NCBI RefSeq assembly: GCF_002804065.1
Contig: NZ_CP024955.1
Span: 1,674,001 to 1,738,000 of the forward strand
From: Kyrpidia spormannii
Lineage (GTDB): Bacteria; Bacillota; Bacilli; Kyrpidiales; Kyrpidiaceae
Direction: 5' to 3'
DNA: 64,000 nucleotides
Translations under genes and position numbers: made by a program
In this document: positions 63,735 through 64,000 of the stretch, one piece after another
Layout of the letters: every line of letters starts with the position of its first letter
Position numbering within the stretch: the first letter of the stretch is position 1
Notes under the pieces: generated by a model
Databases searched by the model: none
The model's input: the letters and a program-made list of their open reading frames with translations, nothing else
Told to the model about the DNA's origin: nothing

Positions 63735-64000
63735 TTATTCACCCCCTTCGTCATCGGCGATCTCTGTAATTTGAACAGCGAGCCGGCCGTGATCCACTCC
63801 CGGGCGGCCAAGATATTTCACCTTGTCCCCGACATAGATCTCCACGGGCCGGTTCACGGCTTGATGAAGGGGGATGACATCCCCGGCGGAGAGGTGCATC
63901 AAGTCGTAGAAATCGATCGAGGTCCTTCCCAAAACCGCCCGGATTTCCACCGGGGCAGCCCGCAAACGTTCCCGCAGCGCCTCCTCTCTCGCAGGATCCA
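63735..64000 (-). CDS. fliM: Flagellar motor switch protein FliM, C-terminal part
   Basis: Only the last 87 or so codons are inside the window; the gene continues beyond the right edge with no in-frame stop. The segment is the SpoA domain: RLRAAPVEIRAVLGRTSI, FYDLMHLSAGDVIPLHQ and VEIYVGDKVKYLGRPG. FliM carries CheY-P binding and torque-switch functions in its missing N-terminal portion. It ends one base before fliY. Confidence 0.9.
   Translation of the reverse strand, partial: DPAREEALRERLRAAPVEIRAVLGRTSIDFYDLMHLSAGDVIPLHQAVNRPVEIYVGDKVKYLGRPGVDHGRLAVQITEIADDEGGE

Overview
The window reads as a contiguous piece of chromosome from a high-GC, spore-forming, flagellated Firmicute. Every gene I can support lies on the minus strand, so the natural reading order runs from high to low coordinates. 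The Gram-positive replicative polymerase PolC, dipicolinate synthase DpaAB, RNase J, FliY in place of a separate FliN, and a gene order that follows Bacillus subtilis over tens of kilobases all point to Bacillales. The GC content and protein character suggest Alicyclobacillaceae, something like Kyrpidia. That family assignment is an inference from memory and was not tested by a search.

Right third (about 64000-47180): the fla/che operon, in the order fliM, fliY, cheY, fliO/Z, fliP, fliQ, fliR, flhB, flhA, flhF, flhG, cheB, cheA, cheW, cheC, cheD, a small membrane protein, sigD, fapA-like and a swrB-like coiled-coil gene. Most neighbours overlap by ATGA or GTGA, so translation is probably coupled. 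Departures from B. subtilis are a CheB with no receiver domain, a SwrB-like protein with no membrane anchor, and a FapA-like gene after sigD.

Middle (about 47200-21270): housekeeping genes. First come rpsB, tsf, pyrH, frr, uppS and cdsA. Then dxr, rseP, ispG, proS, a GT2 glycosyltransferase and polC. Then rimP, nusA, ylxR, ylxQ, infB, rbfA, nrnA, truB and ribF. Last are rpsO and pnp. Promoters are visible before rpsB, rimP and rpsO. Intrinsic terminators or attenuators lie after rpsB, after cdsA and after rpsO. The rimP-nusA leader carries a hairpin that could be a NusA-dependent attenuator.

Left-middle (about 21160-8230): a separately transcribed zinc alcohol dehydrogenase is inserted between pnp and ylxY. 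Then follow ylxY, mlpA, dut, a deoxyribonucleotidase and a thioredoxin-reductase-like flavoprotein without its redox cysteines. Next is the lysine/dipicolinate set ymxH, dpaA, dpaB, asd, dapG and dapA. An RNase J gene with its own promoter closes the block at the position of B. subtilis rnjB.

Left end (about 8110-1): an accessory catabolic cluster for 4-hydroxyphenylacetate, in the order hpaB, hpaD, a GntR/FCD regulator, a DapA-family aldolase of the HpaI type, hpaG and hpaE, followed by livK and the start of livH of a branched-chain-type ABC importer. The hpaB promoter carries a perfect palindrome over its -10 box. The gntR promoter appears to drive a nearly leaderless mRNA and contains a 12-bp direct repeat.

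No rRNA, tRNA, CRISPR array, insertion sequence or phage gene was seen, and no intergenic gap exceeds 300 bases. I found no wholly new system. The items most worth a second look are the hpa control sites, the NusA leader hairpin, the receiver-less CheB and the cysteine-less flavoprotein.
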